From: Rhodanobacteraceae bacterium
GTDB lineage: Bacteria; Pseudomonadota; Gammaproteobacteria; Xanthomonadales; Rhodanobacteraceae
DNA length: 44,747 nt
Assembly (NCBI GenBank): GCA_004299705.1
Contig: SCQS01000053.1
Coordinates: forward strand, 1-44,747
Direction of reading: 5' to 3'
The notes under the pieces were generated by a model. The model worked only from the letters and a program-made list of their open reading frames with translations, was not told where the DNA came from and searched no databases. Made by a program: the position numbers and the translations under genes. Shown here piece after piece: positions 11,190-20,072 of this stretch. Each line of letters begins with the position of its first letter. Position 1 is the stretch's first letter.

Positions 11190-11265
11190 ATCCCCCTCGT
11201 TCCCCCTTCCTTCGGAAGGGGGAGGAAACGCGGACGCTTTCACCCCCTTCGGAACGGAGGGGGAT
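11190..11265. repeat. REP-like element (CCCCCTTC family) between anmK and ampG
   Basis: Contains the perfect hairpin CCCCCTTCC-TTC-GGAAGGGGG (11202-11222) and a second hairpin with arms CCCCCT / AGGGGG (11243-11263), flanked by a repeated AAAGCCATCCCCCTC-type boundary also seen near 2715. It sits between convergent genes and could act as a bidirectional transcription barrier. Confidence 0.75.
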
Positions 11266-11309
11266 GCCATCGAAGCGTTGCGGTGCAGCGACGCGACAGC
11301 CCGCAACAC

Positions 11310-12650
11310 TCAATGCGGCCCCGCCGCCCGCAGCGCAACACCGTGCGCGCGCAGGCGCGGTTCCAGCCACAGGAACAGCAATACCGCCGGCAGCACCGCC
11401 ACCACCGTCAACGCGAAGTAGAAGCCGTAGCTGGTCGCCATCACGATCGCGCCGGCAAAGAAGCCCATCAGCTTGCCGGGCAGGTTCACCAGGGATGACA
11501 GCAGCGCGTATTGCGTCGCGGTGTGTCGCACGTTGACCAGCGAGGACAGGAACGCGACCGCCGGCGGCCCGAGGAACCCGAGCGTGAAATTCAGCCCGGA
11601 AATCACACCGGTCAATACGGCGAGATTGCCGTGGTTGCCGATCAGCCACAGGTACAGGAAGTTGCTGCAGCCGCACAACACGATCCCGGCCAGCAGGCTG
11701 CGCCGCACGCCCAGACGCTCGACCGCGATGCCGCCGACGAACACGCCGGCGATCCCCAGGATGACACCGTAACCCTTGGTGATCGTGCCGATCGCGGTGC
11801 GGCTGAAGCCCATGTCGCGGTAGAACGGGCTGACGATGCCGCCGATCGTTGCCTGTTCCGGAATCTTGAACAGCAGGATGAACAACAGCGTTACGCACGC
11901 CAGCAGCCAGCCGTAGCGGCGGAAGAAGTCCACGAACGGTTCGACCACGCCCTGACGCATCGCTTCACTCCAGCGCGCTGCACGCAGTCGATGCACCTGC
12001 GGTTCCTTGGCCACGAAGTTGGCGACGATCGGGATCGCCATGCACACCGCCATCGCGACGTACACCACGCTCCACGACATGTGGTCGGCCATGACCAGCG
12101 CGACGCCGCCCGACAGGATGAAACCGACCCGGTAACCGAGCACGTAGGTGGTCACCAATGGCCCTTGCGCTTCGGGCGGCGCGATCTCGATGCGATATGC
12201 GTCGATGGCGCTGTCCTGGGTCGCGCCGAAAAACGCGACGCACAACGTCACCACGACGAACGCGCCGAGACTGCCCGGCGTCAGCGCGGCCATTGCCAGG
12301 ATGCCCGCAGCCACGCCGCACTGGCCCAGCAGCAGCCAGCCGCGGCGTTGCCCCAGCCGCGACAGGCCCGGCAGCCGCCAGCCGTCGAGCAGCGGTGCCC
12401 ACACGAACTTGAATTCGTAGGCGAGACTGGCGCTCGCGATCATGGTGATGTCTTTCAGCTCGATGCCGCGCCCATGCAGCCAGTAGGCCAGCGTGCCGCT
12501 GACCAGCAGGAACGGCAGCCCGGACGAGAAGCCGAAGAAGAACATCGTCCACGCCGCCGGCTGCGTGAACGCCTGCCATATCGACAGCCGCCGCTTGCGG
12601 CTTGTCGGCGGGGTCGTGGGCTCCTCGGCCGGCATCGGCTCAGCCGGCAT
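11310..12650 (-). CDS. ampG: AmpG-like muropeptide permease (MFS)
   Basis: An inner-membrane major facilitator protein with about 12 hydrophobic helices, of the AmpG family. AmpG imports GlcNAc-anhydroMurNAc muropeptides released by lytic transglycosylases. Supporting features are the [21 protein letters not shown] first helix, [21 protein letters not shown] and the [10 protein letters not shown]-type stretch. From the ATG at 12650 it has 446 residues, overlapping the xthA 3' end by 11 bases; an ATG at 12635 just after the xthA stop is equally possible. The frame opens as far as 12704, inside xthA, which is less likely. Position opposite anmK supports the assignment. Substrate is inferred from family and context. 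Confidence 0.85.
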   Translation of the reverse strand: MPAEPMPAEEPTTPPTSRKRRLSIWQAFTQPAAWTMFFFGFSSGLPFLLVSGTLAYWLHGRGIELKDITMIASASLAYEFKFVWAPLLDGWRLPGLSRLGQRRGWLLLGQCGVAAGILAMAALTPGSLGAFVVVTLCVAFFGATQDSAIDAYRIEIAPPEAQGPLVTTYVLGYRVGFILSGGVALVMADHMSWSVVYVAMAVCMAIPIVANFVAKEPQVHRLRAARWSEAMRQGVVEPFVDFFRRYGWLLACVTLLFILLFKIPEQATIGGIVSPFYRDMGFSRTAIGTITKGYGVILGIAGVFVGGIAVERLGVRRSLLAGIVLCGCSNFLYLWLIGNHGNLAVLTGVISGLNFTLGFLGPPAVAFLSSLVNVRHTATQYALLSSLVNLPGKLMGFFAGAIVMATSYGFYFALTVVAVLPAVLLFLWLEPRLRAHGVALRAAGPH

Positions 12651-13440
12651 AATCGACCGCATAGGGCGCATGATCGGAAAACCGCGGCTCGCGCGCGATC
12701 GCACAATTGCGTGCGCACTTGCCGAGGCCGGGCGTTACGAGCTGGTAGTCGATCCGCCAACCGACGTTGTTGGCGCGCGCGCCGCCACGGTTGGACCACC
12801 ACGTGTATTCCTCGGCGTCGGGTTTCACGACCCTGAAGCTGTCGAGCCAACCCTGCTTCGGCGCGGGCGCGCCGTCGCCATGCGTGTCCGCGACCAGCGC
12901 GTTCAGCCACGCGCGTTCCTCCGGCAGGCAGCCGGAATTCTTCTGGTTGGATTTCCAGTTCTTGATATCGCGCTCGCTGCGTACGATGTTCCAGTCACCG
13001 CACAGCACGTAGTCGCGGCCACTGGCGAGCCATTCATCGAAGATCACGCGCAGTTTTTTCATCGCAAGGAACTTGAACTGCTGGCGTGCCTCGCCCGAAG
13101 TGCCCGACGGCACGTACAGCGACACCACCGACAGCTTGCCGAAACGCGCCTCCAGATACCGGCCTTCGTCGTCGAACGGTTTCCAGCCGATTTCGGTGAG
13201 CACCGCGTCGGGTTCGCGTTTGGCGTAGATCGCGACACCGCTGTAGCCCTTCTTCGTCACCGCATCGCGATAGAAGCAATGATGGCCGTCCGGACGGAAC
13301 ACCGCATCGGTCAATTGGTCTTCCTGCGCCTTGGTTTCCTGGATGCAGGTGACGTCGGCGTTCTGCTTGTCCAGCCATTCGAAGAAGCCCTTGCGGGCAG
13401 CGGAGCGGATGCCGTTGGCGTTGAAGGAGATGATTTTCAC
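12640..13440 (-). CDS. xthA: Exodeoxyribonuclease III (AP endonuclease)
   Basis: A DNA repair enzyme of the ExoIII/APE1 family that nicks 5' of abasic sites and degrades duplex DNA from 3' ends. With the GTG start at 13440 it has 266 residues, close to the E. coli length. All catalytic residues are visible: Asn7 region (SFNANG), Glu35 (QETKAQ), Asp149 and Asn151 (CGDWNIV), Asp231 (WRIDYQL) and His257 (SDHAPY). The open frame reaches 13512, but that part overlaps a REP-like element and lacks homology. Its stop overlaps the start of ampG, suggesting translational coupling. Confidence 0.94.
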   Translation of the reverse strand: MKIISFNANGIRSAARKGFFEWLDKQNADVTCIQETKAQEDQLTDAVFRPDGHHCFYRDAVTKKGYSGVAIYAKREPDAVLTEIGWKPFDDEGRYLEARFGKLSVVSLYVPSGTSGEARQQFKFLAMKKLRVIFDEWLASGRDYVLCGDWNIVRSERDIKNWKSNQKNSGCLPEERAWLNALVADTHGDGAPAPKQGWLDSFRVVKPDAEEYTWWSNRGGARANNVGWRIDYQLVTPGLGKCARNCAIAREPRFSDHAPYAVDYAG

Positions 13441-13484
13441 TGGCTCAGGACACTGAAGGCGAGAGGCGGATCGTACCAACACTT

Positions 13485-13587
13485 CGTCATTCCGGGGCCG
13501 CCGCGGCTTCATTGCGGCGGAACCCGGAATCTATTTTCACGAGCGAAGCAGATTCCGGATCGCCGCTGCGCAGCGTCCGGAATGACG
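13485..13587. repeat. REP-like element, CGTCAT...ATGACG family
   Basis: Inverted pair bounded by CGTCATTCCGG and CCGGAATGACG, with inner hairpins (GCCGCCGCGGC region and GATTCCGGATC-type repeats). It fills the divergent gap between xthA and pyrE, so promoters for both genes must lie in or beside it. Confidence 0.85.
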
Positions 13588-13629
13588 AGGGTGTTACGCT
13601 TGGCAAAAATTTGCGAGTCCCGAGTCCCG

Positions 13630-14277
13630 ATGCTGCAACCCCATCAACAAGCCTTCCTCGACACCGCGCTCGACCGCGGCGTGCTGCGCTTCGGCGAATT
13701 CACCCTGAAGTCGGGCCGCCAGAGCCCGTACTTCTTCAACATGGGCCGGATCGATTCCGGCGCCGCGCTGGCCGCGGTCGGCGCCGCGTACGCCGCCACC
13801 ATCGCGACCAGCGGTATCGCGTTCGACATGCTGTTCGGGCCGGCCTACAAGGGCATCCCGCTGGCCGCGGCGACCGCCGTCGCGTTGGCGAGCGAACATG
13901 GACGCGACGTGCCGTGGGCGTACAACCGCAAGGAAGCCAAGGATCACGGCGAGGGCGGATTGCTGGTCGGCGCACCGCTCACGGGACGAGTGTTGATCGT
14001 GGACGACGTGATCACCGCCGGCACCGCGGTGCGCGAATCGCTGGGCTTGATCCGCGGCGCGGGGGCGCAAGTGGCTGGCCTGGTGGTCGCGCTCGACCGG
14101 CAGGAACGCGGGCAGGGCGAACTTTCGGCAACCCAGGAACTCGAGCGCGAGCAGGGTGTGCCGACCCTCGCCATCGTCGGCCTCGCGGATCTGATGGAAT
14201 ACGCCGGCAGCCGCGCCGACCTTGCCGGACAACGCAGCCGGCTTGCGGATTACCGCAGCCGCTACGGAGCCGCCTGA
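13630..14277 (+). CDS. pyrE: Orotate phosphoribosyltransferase
   Basis: This enzyme joins orotate and PRPP to make OMP in pyrimidine synthesis. The product has 215 residues (E. coli 213), with the PRPP-binding loop [13 protein letters not shown] at 121-133, the substrate loop region [12 protein letters not shown] at 99-110 and the N-terminal [17 protein letters not shown] stretch. The ATG at 13630 is chosen by homology; the much longer open frame upstream is a shadow of xthA. Directly before the start lies a tandem repeat of CGAGTCC (13614-13627) where a ribosome-binding site would be expected, and a GCAAA-AA-TTTGC inverted repeat at 13603-13614. Confidence 0.96.
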   Translation: MLQPHQQAFLDTALDRGVLRFGEFTLKSGRQSPYFFNMGRIDSGAALAAVGAAYAATIATSGIAFDMLFGPAYKGIPLAAATAVALASEHGRDVPWAYNRKEAKDHGEGGLLVGAPLTGRVLIVDDVITAGTAVRESLGLIRGAGAQVAGLVVALDRQERGQGELSATQELEREQGVPTLAIVGLADLMEYAGSRADLAGQRSRLADYRSRYGAA

Positions 14278-14342
14278 GCACTGCATCGGACAGGCTTCGG
14301 CCCGCAACTTGCATGGCCCATCCGTCTATACTGGGTTTCCGG

Positions 14343-15020
14343 ATGGATGTCCCCATGCGCCGAATCGCCTCGACCCTGCTGCCCGCGGCCCTGCTGGCCC
14401 TGTGCGTCGCGCTGCCCGCGTTCGCGGGCAACCCCACGCCGACCACGCATTACCGCTGGAAAGACGCGGCTGGCGTCGTGCATTTTGGCGACACCATCCC
14501 CGCGTCGGCACTCGCGGGCGGTTACGACATCGTCGACAACGATGGCCGGGTGGTGCGGCACGTCGCGCGGGAACTGACGCCGGCCGAACGCCGCGTGGCG
14601 GCCGCCGCCGCCACGCGTGAAGCCGCGGCCAAGCGCGCGGCACAGCAGCAGAACCTCGAAGACGCCCAGTTGCTGTCGGCCTATCCGACCGACAAGGATC
14701 TGGAGCAATCGCAACAGGCGCAGTTGCAGCAGATCCAGACCGACATCACCACGCTGCAAACCAACCTGCGCAGCCAGGAAGACACGCTCACCGAACTGCT
14801 TGCACACGCCGCTGATCTCGAACACTCGAGCAAGCCGATCCCGCCCATCGTCAACAAGCGCATTGCCGAGCAACGCGAAAGCGTGAATGGCGAGCGCAAC
14901 GCATTGGCCCAGCGGCGCGCGGATCTCGCCAACGCCAGGACCAAGTTCACGGCACAGTTGCAACGCTATCGTGCCCTTCGCACCAAATACCAGGGCGACG
15001 ATCCGTCCGCGCAGCAGTAG
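14343..15020 (+). CDS. Exported DUF4124-like coiled-coil protein
   Basis: A secreted or periplasmic protein of unknown function. It starts with ATG at 14343 or, more like a signal peptide, at 14355 (221 residues). The signal peptide MRRIASTLLPAALLALCVALP is followed by an AFA cleavage site, and HYRWKDAAGVVHFGDTIP then matches the DUF4124 motif common in Xanthomonadales and other gammaproteobacteria. From about residue 75 the chain is rich in Ala, Gln, Glu and Leu and should form long coiled coils, ending polar (DDPSAQQ). It stands alone, 65 bases after pyrE on the same strand. Function cannot be inferred. Confidence 0.8.
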   Translation: MDVPMRRIASTLLPAALLALCVALPAFAGNPTPTTHYRWKDAAGVVHFGDTIPASALAGGYDIVDNDGRVVRHVARELTPAERRVAAAAATREAAAKRAAQQQNLEDAQLLSAYPTDKDLEQSQQAQLQQIQTDITTLQTNLRSQEDTLTELLAHAADLEHSSKPIPPIVNKRIAEQRESVNGERNALAQRRADLANARTKFTAQLQRYRALRTKYQGDDPSAQQ

Positions 15021-15149
15021 CGCGGGCAACAGGAGAAAGCGGCTGTCGCGAAAAGTCAGTCCAAGGATGGACGTTCCGGTGCTGCCGATCGCGGAACTTG
15101 AAGATTGCACGATGCCCGGACGAAGCGGCGATCAAGGACGATCGCACAT

Positions 15150-15422
15150 CTACGCCGCGTTGCGCCCCGCCTCGATGTGTTGCGAGAGCGCGCGCAACGA
15201 GCCGAACACCCGGCGATTGTCCGGGTTGTCGGAACGCAACTGGATGCCGTAGCGCTTGGACACCGCCAGCGCGAGTTCCAGCGCATCGATGGAATCGAGC
15301 CCCAGCTCGCCCCCGAACAGCGGCGCCTCCGGCGCGATCGATTCCGGCGCGACGTCTTCGAGGTTGAGGCTGTCGACGATCAGCTTCGCCAGTTCCTGCT
15401 CCGCAGGGGTCTGTTGGGTCAT
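15150..15422 (-). CDS. Acyl carrier protein, XanC/aryl-polyene type
   Basis: A 90-residue carrier protein with the phosphopantetheine serine Ser44 in ELGLDSIDALELALAV, preceded by an acidic helix (AKLIVDSLNLEDV). ACPs carry growing acyl chains as thioesters after attachment of 4'-phosphopantetheine. It is less acidic than the fatty-acid AcpP, and it diverges from a chorismatase gene. In Xanthomonas the xanthomonadin genes include an ACP (XanC) that receives 3-hydroxybenzoate made by the chorismatase XanB2, so a similar role is inferred. The ATG at 15422 (MTQQTPAEQE) is preferred to the one 15 bases upstream. No ketosynthase or ligase gene is nearby in the window. Confidence 0.88.
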   Translation of the reverse strand: MTQQTPAEQELAKLIVDSLNLEDVAPESIAPEAPLFGGELGLDSIDALELALAVSKRYGIQLRSDNPDNRRVFGSLRALSQHIEAGRNAA

Positions 15423-15459
15423 GCCTTCGAGCTCCAAAACCTCGCCAAGTCAGCACGTT

Positions 15460-15486
15460 AGTGTAACATGGCCGGTTTGAATCAAA
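15460..15486. promoter_or_regulatory. Divergent control region of ACP and chorismatase genes
   Basis: The 116-base gap holds the palindrome TTTGA-A-TCAAA (15476-15486) and, 10 bases away toward the ACP gene, a TACACT -10-like hexamer on the minus strand (15460-15465). The palindrome overlaps the position where a -35 element would be and could be an operator. Arms are only 5 bases, so this is tentative. Confidence 0.3.
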
Positions 15487-15538
15487 GCCCGATCGGGATG
15501 CCAAGCCCCACGTTTCGAAACCGCACGGATGCACGCGC

Positions 15539-16507
15539 ATGAAGGGCGCGGCACCGGCGGCATTCCGCGTCGACTACAGCCACGAAACGGCACGGTCGTT
15601 GCTGGACAGGCCGGAAACGCTGGCCCTGTTCAGTTTCGGCCCCGACTCGACGCCGGCCTCCGACCCACGGCAGTTGCGCGTGTTGCAGACCCCCTTGGCC
15701 GGACCCGCGCCGCATGAATGCTGGTCGGTCGCTGCGGCTGTCAGCCACGGATCCGCGGACGGCCTGCACTGGTCGCGCGGCGGCGGCTGGCAACTCGTCG
15801 CGATCGAGGTGGACGAAACCTCGCCGGGCGGCATCGAGACGGCATCCGAATACGCCTACGATCGCCTGCTTGCCCACGTTGCCGCAAGCCCGGAACATCA
15901 TCTGCTGCGCATCTGGAATTACCTGGATGCGATCAACGCGGGCGACGGCGATGCCGAGCGCTACCGCCTGTTCTGCGGCGCGCGGGCCCGCAGCATGGCC
16001 GCACACGGGTTGGTGCGCTACCCGGCCGCAACCGCGATTGGCCACCATGGCCCGCGCGGGCGCCTGCAGGTGTACGCCCTGTGCAGCGCGCACGATGGCA
16101 TCGCCCTGGAAAACCCGCGCCAGGTCAGTGCCTGGGCCTACCCACGCCAATACGGCCCGACCGCGCCCAGTTTTGCGCGCGCCATGCAACTTCCGGGGGA
16201 TGGCCTGGCGATTTCCGGCACCGCCGCCGTGATCGGCCACGCCTCGCTGCATGCGGACGACGTCACCGCGCAGGCCGAGGAGGCCATCGCCAACCTGCAC
16301 GCGCTGCTGGAACGCGCCGCGTTGCCGCCGTTCGACGCAGCGTCGCCGCTCAAGGTGTACGTGCGACACCCGGACGATGCCGCCGTGGTGCGCGCGGTGC
16401 TCGACGAGCAGCTCGACGCCTCGGTGCCGCGGTTGCTGCTGCAGGGCGACATCTGTCGCGGCGAGCTGCTGGTCGAAATCGACGGCTGGCGACTGCCGTC
16501 ACGATAG
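15539..16507 (+). CDS. Chorismatase (XanB2-like 3-/4-hydroxybenzoate synthase)
   Basis: An enzyme of the FkbO/Hyg5/XanB2 chorismatase family, which removes pyruvate from chorismate to give hydroxybenzoates or a dihydroxy acid. The 322-residue length fits XanB2. Family features seen are ENPRQVSAWAYPRQYGP followed by SFARA (about 191-214), GTAAVIGHASLHADD (about 227-241) and a RidA-like C-terminal fold ending in GDICRGELLVEIDGW. In Xanthomonas, XanB2 makes 3-hydroxybenzoate for xanthomonadin and 4-hydroxybenzoate for ubiquinone. The ACP gene directly across the gap supports a pigment or aryl-polyene role. Which product this enzyme makes cannot be told from sequence by eye, so no symbol is given. 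Confidence 0.86.
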   Translation: MKGAAPAAFRVDYSHETARSLLDRPETLALFSFGPDSTPASDPRQLRVLQTPLAGPAPHECWSVAAAVSHGSADGLHWSRGGGWQLVAIEVDETSPGGIETASEYAYDRLLAHVAASPEHHLLRIWNYLDAINAGDGDAERYRLFCGARARSMAAHGLVRYPAATAIGHHGPRGRLQVYALCSAHDGIALENPRQVSAWAYPRQYGPTAPSFARAMQLPGDGLAISGTAAVIGHASLHADDVTAQAEEAIANLHALLERAALPPFDAASPLKVYVRHPDDAAVVRAVLDEQLDASVPRLLLQGDICRGELLVEIDGWRLPSR

Positions 16508-16536
16508 GAACGGACATCCCCCCGCGCTACGCGCGA

Positions 16537-16630
16537 CCCCCTTCGTACCGAAGGGGGTGGAGAGCCAAGCGCTTCATCGCATCCATCCTCCCCCTTCGCT
16601 TGCGAAGGGGGATCGAGGGGGATGGCTTCG
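16537..16630. repeat. REP-like element (CCCCCTTCG family) between chorismatase gene and glmU
   Basis: Two perfect hairpins, CCCCCTTCG-TAC-CGAAGGGGG (16537-16557) and CCCCCTTCGC-TT-GCGAAGGGGG (16590-16611), followed by GAGGGGGATGGCTTCGATCG, which resembles the inverse of the boundaries at 2715 and 11185. It lies between convergent genes and may end transcription from both sides. Confidence 0.8.
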
Positions 16631-16638
16631 ATCGCCTA

Positions 16639-18000
16639 TTATTTCTCAGGCCGCTGCCAATCCTTGATCGTGACCTGCCTGCCACGCGCGAGCGTCAGCT
16701 TGTCGGCAGGCGCGGCGGCGGTGATGGTCGAACCCGCGCCGATGGTGGCGTTGTCGCCCACCTTCACCGGCGCGACCAGCGCGGTGTTGGAGCCGATGAA
16801 GGCGCCGTCGCCGATCTCGGTGAGGTGCTTGTTGACGCCGTCGTAGTTGCAAGTGATGGTGCCGGCGCCGATGTTGACGCCGCTGCCGATCCGCGCGTCG
16901 CCGAGATAGGTGAGGTGATTGGCCTTGCTGCCTTCACCCAGCTTGGCCTTCTTGGTTTCGACGAAGTTGCCGACGTGCACGCCGGCCGCGAGTTCGGTGC
17001 CGGGGCGCAGGCGCGCGAACGGGCCGATCTTGCAGGCGCCGTAAGTGGTCACGCCTTCGAGGTCGCAATGCGCCAGCACTTCGGTGCCGGCCGCGAGGTT
17101 GACGTCGCGCAACCGGCAGAACGGCCCCACCTTGACGCCGTCACCGAGCGTCACCCCGCCTTCCAGGATCACGTCCACGTCGATTTCGACATCGCGTCCG
17201 TGGCTGAAGTGCCCGCGCAGGTCGAAGCGCGCGGGATCGGCGATGCGCACCCCTTCCAGCATCAGGCGCTGCGCGTCGCGGCGGCGCAGGTAAGCCGCGA
17301 GTTCCGCGAGTTGCGCCGCATCGTTGGCGCCGAACGCTTCGATCGGATCAATCGTCATCACCACGTCGGCAGGCGTGCCTTGCGCCGACGCCAGCGCAAA
17401 CACGTCGGTGAGGTACAACTCGCCTTGCCGGTTGTCCACCGAAAGCTGGTCGACCCATCCGCGCAACGGCCGTGATTCGCCAAACACCACGCCGGTATTC
17501 ACCACCCGCACCGCACGCCGTACATCGTCCGCATCCTTTTCCTCGACGATCGCGCGCACCCGGCCGAGCCCGTCGCGCAACACGCGTCCGTAACCGGAAG
17601 GATCGTCCAGCTCCGCCGCCAGCACCGCCAGTTCGGCGTGGGTTCGCACCAGTTCGATGAGGGTTTCCGCGCGCAGCAATGGCACATCGCCGTAGAGCAC
17701 CAGCACCCGCGCCGGATCGGGGATTTCGTGCAGGGCCAGCCGCACGGCATGACCGGTGCCGCGCTGTTCGGACTGGTGCACCCAGTGGATGTCGGTGTCA
17801 CGCGCAAACGCCGTGCGCACCGCCTCACCACGATGGCCGTACACCACGTGCAGGCCTTGCGGCCGCAACGCGCGCGCGGTATCCAGCACATGCGCCAGTA
17901 GCGGTTCGCCCGCCAGCGGCATCAGCACCTTGGGCAACAGCGACTTCATGCGCTTGCCCTCGCCGGCGGCGAGGACGATCACGTGCAGGGGGTCGGCCAT
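16639..18000 (-). CDS. glmU: Bifunctional N-acetylglucosamine-1-phosphate uridyltransferase/acetyltransferase
   Basis: This protein makes UDP-GlcNAc: the C-terminal domain acetylates glucosamine-1-phosphate and the N-terminal domain transfers UMP. It has 453 residues (E. coli 456). The nucleotidyltransferase signature [17 protein letters not shown] is at about 10-26. The left-handed beta-helix of hexapeptide repeats fills the C-terminal half, with the [19 protein letters not shown] stretch and [15 protein letters not shown]. An AGGAG ribosome-binding site precedes the ATG at 18000. In related genomes glmU commonly follows the atp operon; here a methyltransferase and toxin-antitoxin genes lie between. 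Confidence 0.97.
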   Translation of the reverse strand: MADPLHVIVLAAGEGKRMKSLLPKVLMPLAGEPLLAHVLDTARALRPQGLHVVYGHRGEAVRTAFARDTDIHWVHQSEQRGTGHAVRLALHEIPDPARVLVLYGDVPLLRAETLIELVRTHAELAVLAAELDDPSGYGRVLRDGLGRVRAIVEEKDADDVRRAVRVVNTGVVFGESRPLRGWVDQLSVDNRQGELYLTDVFALASAQGTPADVVMTIDPIEAFGANDAAQLAELAAYLRRRDAQRLMLEGVRIADPARFDLRGHFSHGRDVEIDVDVILEGGVTLGDGVKVGPFCRLRDVNLAAGTEVLAHCDLEGVTTYGACKIGPFARLRPGTELAAGVHVGNFVETKKAKLGEGSKANHLTYLGDARIGSGVNIGAGTITCNYDGVNKHLTEIGDGAFIGSNTALVAPVKVGDNATIGAGSTITAAAPADKLTLARGRQVTIKDWQRPEK

Positions 18001-18355
18001 GGTCCTGCTCTCCTGTCAATCGGGCAACATTGGCGGAAAGCGGCCCCGGCGGCAAGTGGCGAGGGGAGGTGAAGCACCCCCGCTTTTCCCCTTCCCCTTC
18101 AAGGTGGACTTGATCAGCGTCGTATCTCAGTAAACCTCGCGAACGCCAAGAAAATTTGTTGTCATTCCGGGGCGATCACCAGCCGTATCGGTGATCGAAC
18201 CCGGAATCTGCCTTTGAAGGCGCCTGAAGCGAAGAGCAGATTCCGGATTCGGCCTGCGGTGAAACTGCAGGCCGCTCCGGAATGACGGGAAATGTTGCTT
18301 GCTGAGGTATGGCGCTAATCAGGTGGAGGGGAAGGCTGAATCGCCGCTTCTCGCG
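18001..18355. other. Intergenic region between methyltransferase gene and glmU
   Basis: It contains no credible gene. It holds the glmU ribosome-binding site, a C/T-rich stretch at about 18070-18105 and the REP-like element at 18161-18286. No clear glmU promoter was found, so glmU may be read through from upstream or start inside the islet. Confidence 0.6.
18161..18286. repeat. REP-like element, GTCATTCCGG...CCGGAATGAC family
   Basis: Inverted pair bounded by GTCATTCCGG and CCGGAATGAC with internal hairpins, e.g. GGCGATCACC / GGTGATCG and GCCTGC / GCAGGC. It marks the glmU-side edge of the methyltransferase/toxin-antitoxin islet. Confidence 0.85.
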
Positions 18356-20023
18356 TCAGAACAATCCCGCCTGATCCGCCTTGCCCTCATCGCGGCGCGC
18401 CTTCTTGAAGGTGTGGCCGCCTTGCGCGAGGTCGGGGTAACGCGCGCGTTCGCGGCCGTCGAGCAGGCCCTTGATCGTCAGCACCTGGATGCGCGGGAAC
18501 TCCGCGCCGGTCGTGGGCGAGGTATAGAAACCTTCCTTCACGGCTTCGGTTTCCATCGGCTTGCTGGGTTCGGCCAGCGTCACGAACAGGCCGATCTCGG
18601 CCTTCTCGCGCGCGACCACGTGCGCGAGGTCGCGCACCATCGCGACGTTGACGTTGTCGCCGCCCTTCACCGACACCACGATCTTCTTGGCAGCATTCTT
18701 GTCGTCCTGGAAGAAGATCAGCCCGTCGATGCCGCCGTCTGCGCCTTTCTTCTTGCCCTGGTACGGCTGTGCATTGACCAGCGAGCACGCCCACCACTGG
18801 AACTGGTACTTGTCGCGCGCGGCAAGATCGCGTGCGCCGTCGAGGTCTTCCGGGGTGCCGATCACCTCGAATTGCTGCATGTATTCGGGCGCGTCCTCGC
18901 CGACGCCCGGCGCGACCGGCGCGGGTTGGCTTGGCTTGACGCGGTTCAAATACGGGAACGCGTCCTTCAGGCGCTTCTCGATCAACGACACCGCGAGGTG
19001 CGTGATGTCGATCCCGATCCAGCGCCGCCCGAGTTTCTGCGCCGCGTGCACCGCGGTGCCGCAACCGCAGAAGGGATCCAGCACCACGTCGCCTTCGTTG
19101 GAACTGGCGTTGATGATGCGTTCCAGCAGCGCGAGGGGTTTTTGGGTGGGGTAGCCGAGATTTTCTGAACCAGCCGCTTGTTCGATATCAATCCACAGGT
19201 TGGTGACAGTGCGGCCCTTTGAGTCTGCGAGATACTTTTTGTATTGCGGGACGGCGCCTGGCTTTAGTTGAACAACAAGACCTTCGTCGTAGCTCTGCTG
19301 CATCCTTTCCTTGGTCCATCGCCACACCCGCGTCACACCCAGAAATTCATAGGTGAGGTTTGGCCGGTTGTCATTAGGGTTGAGTAAGGGCAGCAACCGA
19401 TATCGCCCACCCTCGTCAGAATATTTGTACGCCTTGTCGACATAGTTTTGATCGTGTTCTTCGTACGGCTGGAAGTAGAGATAGTCATCCGTCTTCGTGT
19501 AGCGCAGGATTGTGTCAGTGCAATTGGGAAAGTTGCGCGTGACGAGGCTCTTCGGGTTCGAGCGCCGCCAGATGATCTCGTTCCGGTAGTTCACAACACC
19601 AAACACCCCATCCAGCACGATCTTCAGGTAATGGCTGGCGGTCGGATCGCAGTGCAGATAAAGACTTCCGGTGGGCTTCAGCACGCGATGCAGTTCCAAG
19701 AGACGATTCGCCATCATCACGAGATACGCCATCATGTCGTTCTCGCCCAGGAACGCGCGCAGCGCCGGCATCAGCTCGGCGACATCGGTGTTGGGCTGGC
19801 GCAGGATTTCCGCGTACTCGCGCTCGGCCTGCTCGCCCCAGTGCCAGGAATCCTCGAACGCGGTGATCTGCGCGTCCGACTCGTGGCCCTTGGGCGTCTT
19901 GAACAGCAGGTTGTAGTCGCGCTTGGAATTGAACGGCGGATCGAGGTACACCAGATCGACCGAAGCGTCGGCGACGTGCTCGCGCAACACGTGCAGGTTG
20001 TCGCCGAAGTACAAGCGGTTCAT
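18356..20023 (-). CDS. DNA methyltransferase with C-terminal PD-(D/E)XK (Mrr-like) domain
   Basis: A 555-residue protein. Residues 1 to about 350 are an amino-methyltransferase of beta order: catalytic DPPF at 28-31 comes first and the SAM-binding DPFCGCGT (316-323) last, after YPTQKPLALLER. It should methylate adenine N6 or cytosine N4 at an unknown site. The C-terminal part (about 400-530) looks like an Mrr-type nuclease fold: GADGGIDG with Asp429/Asp433, VSVKGG with Lys453, then a helix and IGLFVTL. The usual Glu or Gln two residues before the lysine is Ser, so cleavage activity is uncertain. A GGGAGGG ribosome-binding site precedes the ATG. The middle part, probably target recognition, is less G/C-rich (about 52% over 19201-19320), which suggests transfer. 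No separate restriction gene is adjacent. Confidence 0.88.
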   Translation of the reverse strand: MNRLYFGDNLHVLREHVADASVDLVYLDPPFNSKRDYNLLFKTPKGHESDAQITAFEDSWHWGEQAEREYAEILRQPNTDVAELMPALRAFLGENDMMAYLVMMANRLLELHRVLKPTGSLYLHCDPTASHYLKIVLDGVFGVVNYRNEIIWRRSNPKSLVTRNFPNCTDTILRYTKTDDYLYFQPYEEHDQNYVDKAYKYSDEGGRYRLLPLLNPNDNRPNLTYEFLGVTRVWRWTKERMQQSYDEGLVVQLKPGAVPQYKKYLADSKGRTVTNLWIDIEQAAGSENLGYPTQKPLALLERIINASSNEGDVVLDPFCGCGTAVHAAQKLGRRWIGIDITHLAVSLIEKRLKDAFPYLNRVKPSQPAPVAPGVGEDAPEYMQQFEVIGTPEDLDGARDLAARDKYQFQWWACSLVNAQPYQGKKKGADGGIDGLIFFQDDKNAAKKIVVSVKGGDNVNVAMVRDLAHVVAREKAEIGLFVTLAEPSKPMETEAVKEGFYTSPTTGAEFPRIQVLTIKGLLDGRERARYPDLAQGGHTFKKARRDEGKADQAGLF

Positions 20024-20072
20024 GCGTTCCCTCCCGTTCGCCGCACTTTAACGCAGGAACATGTCTCCCGCG

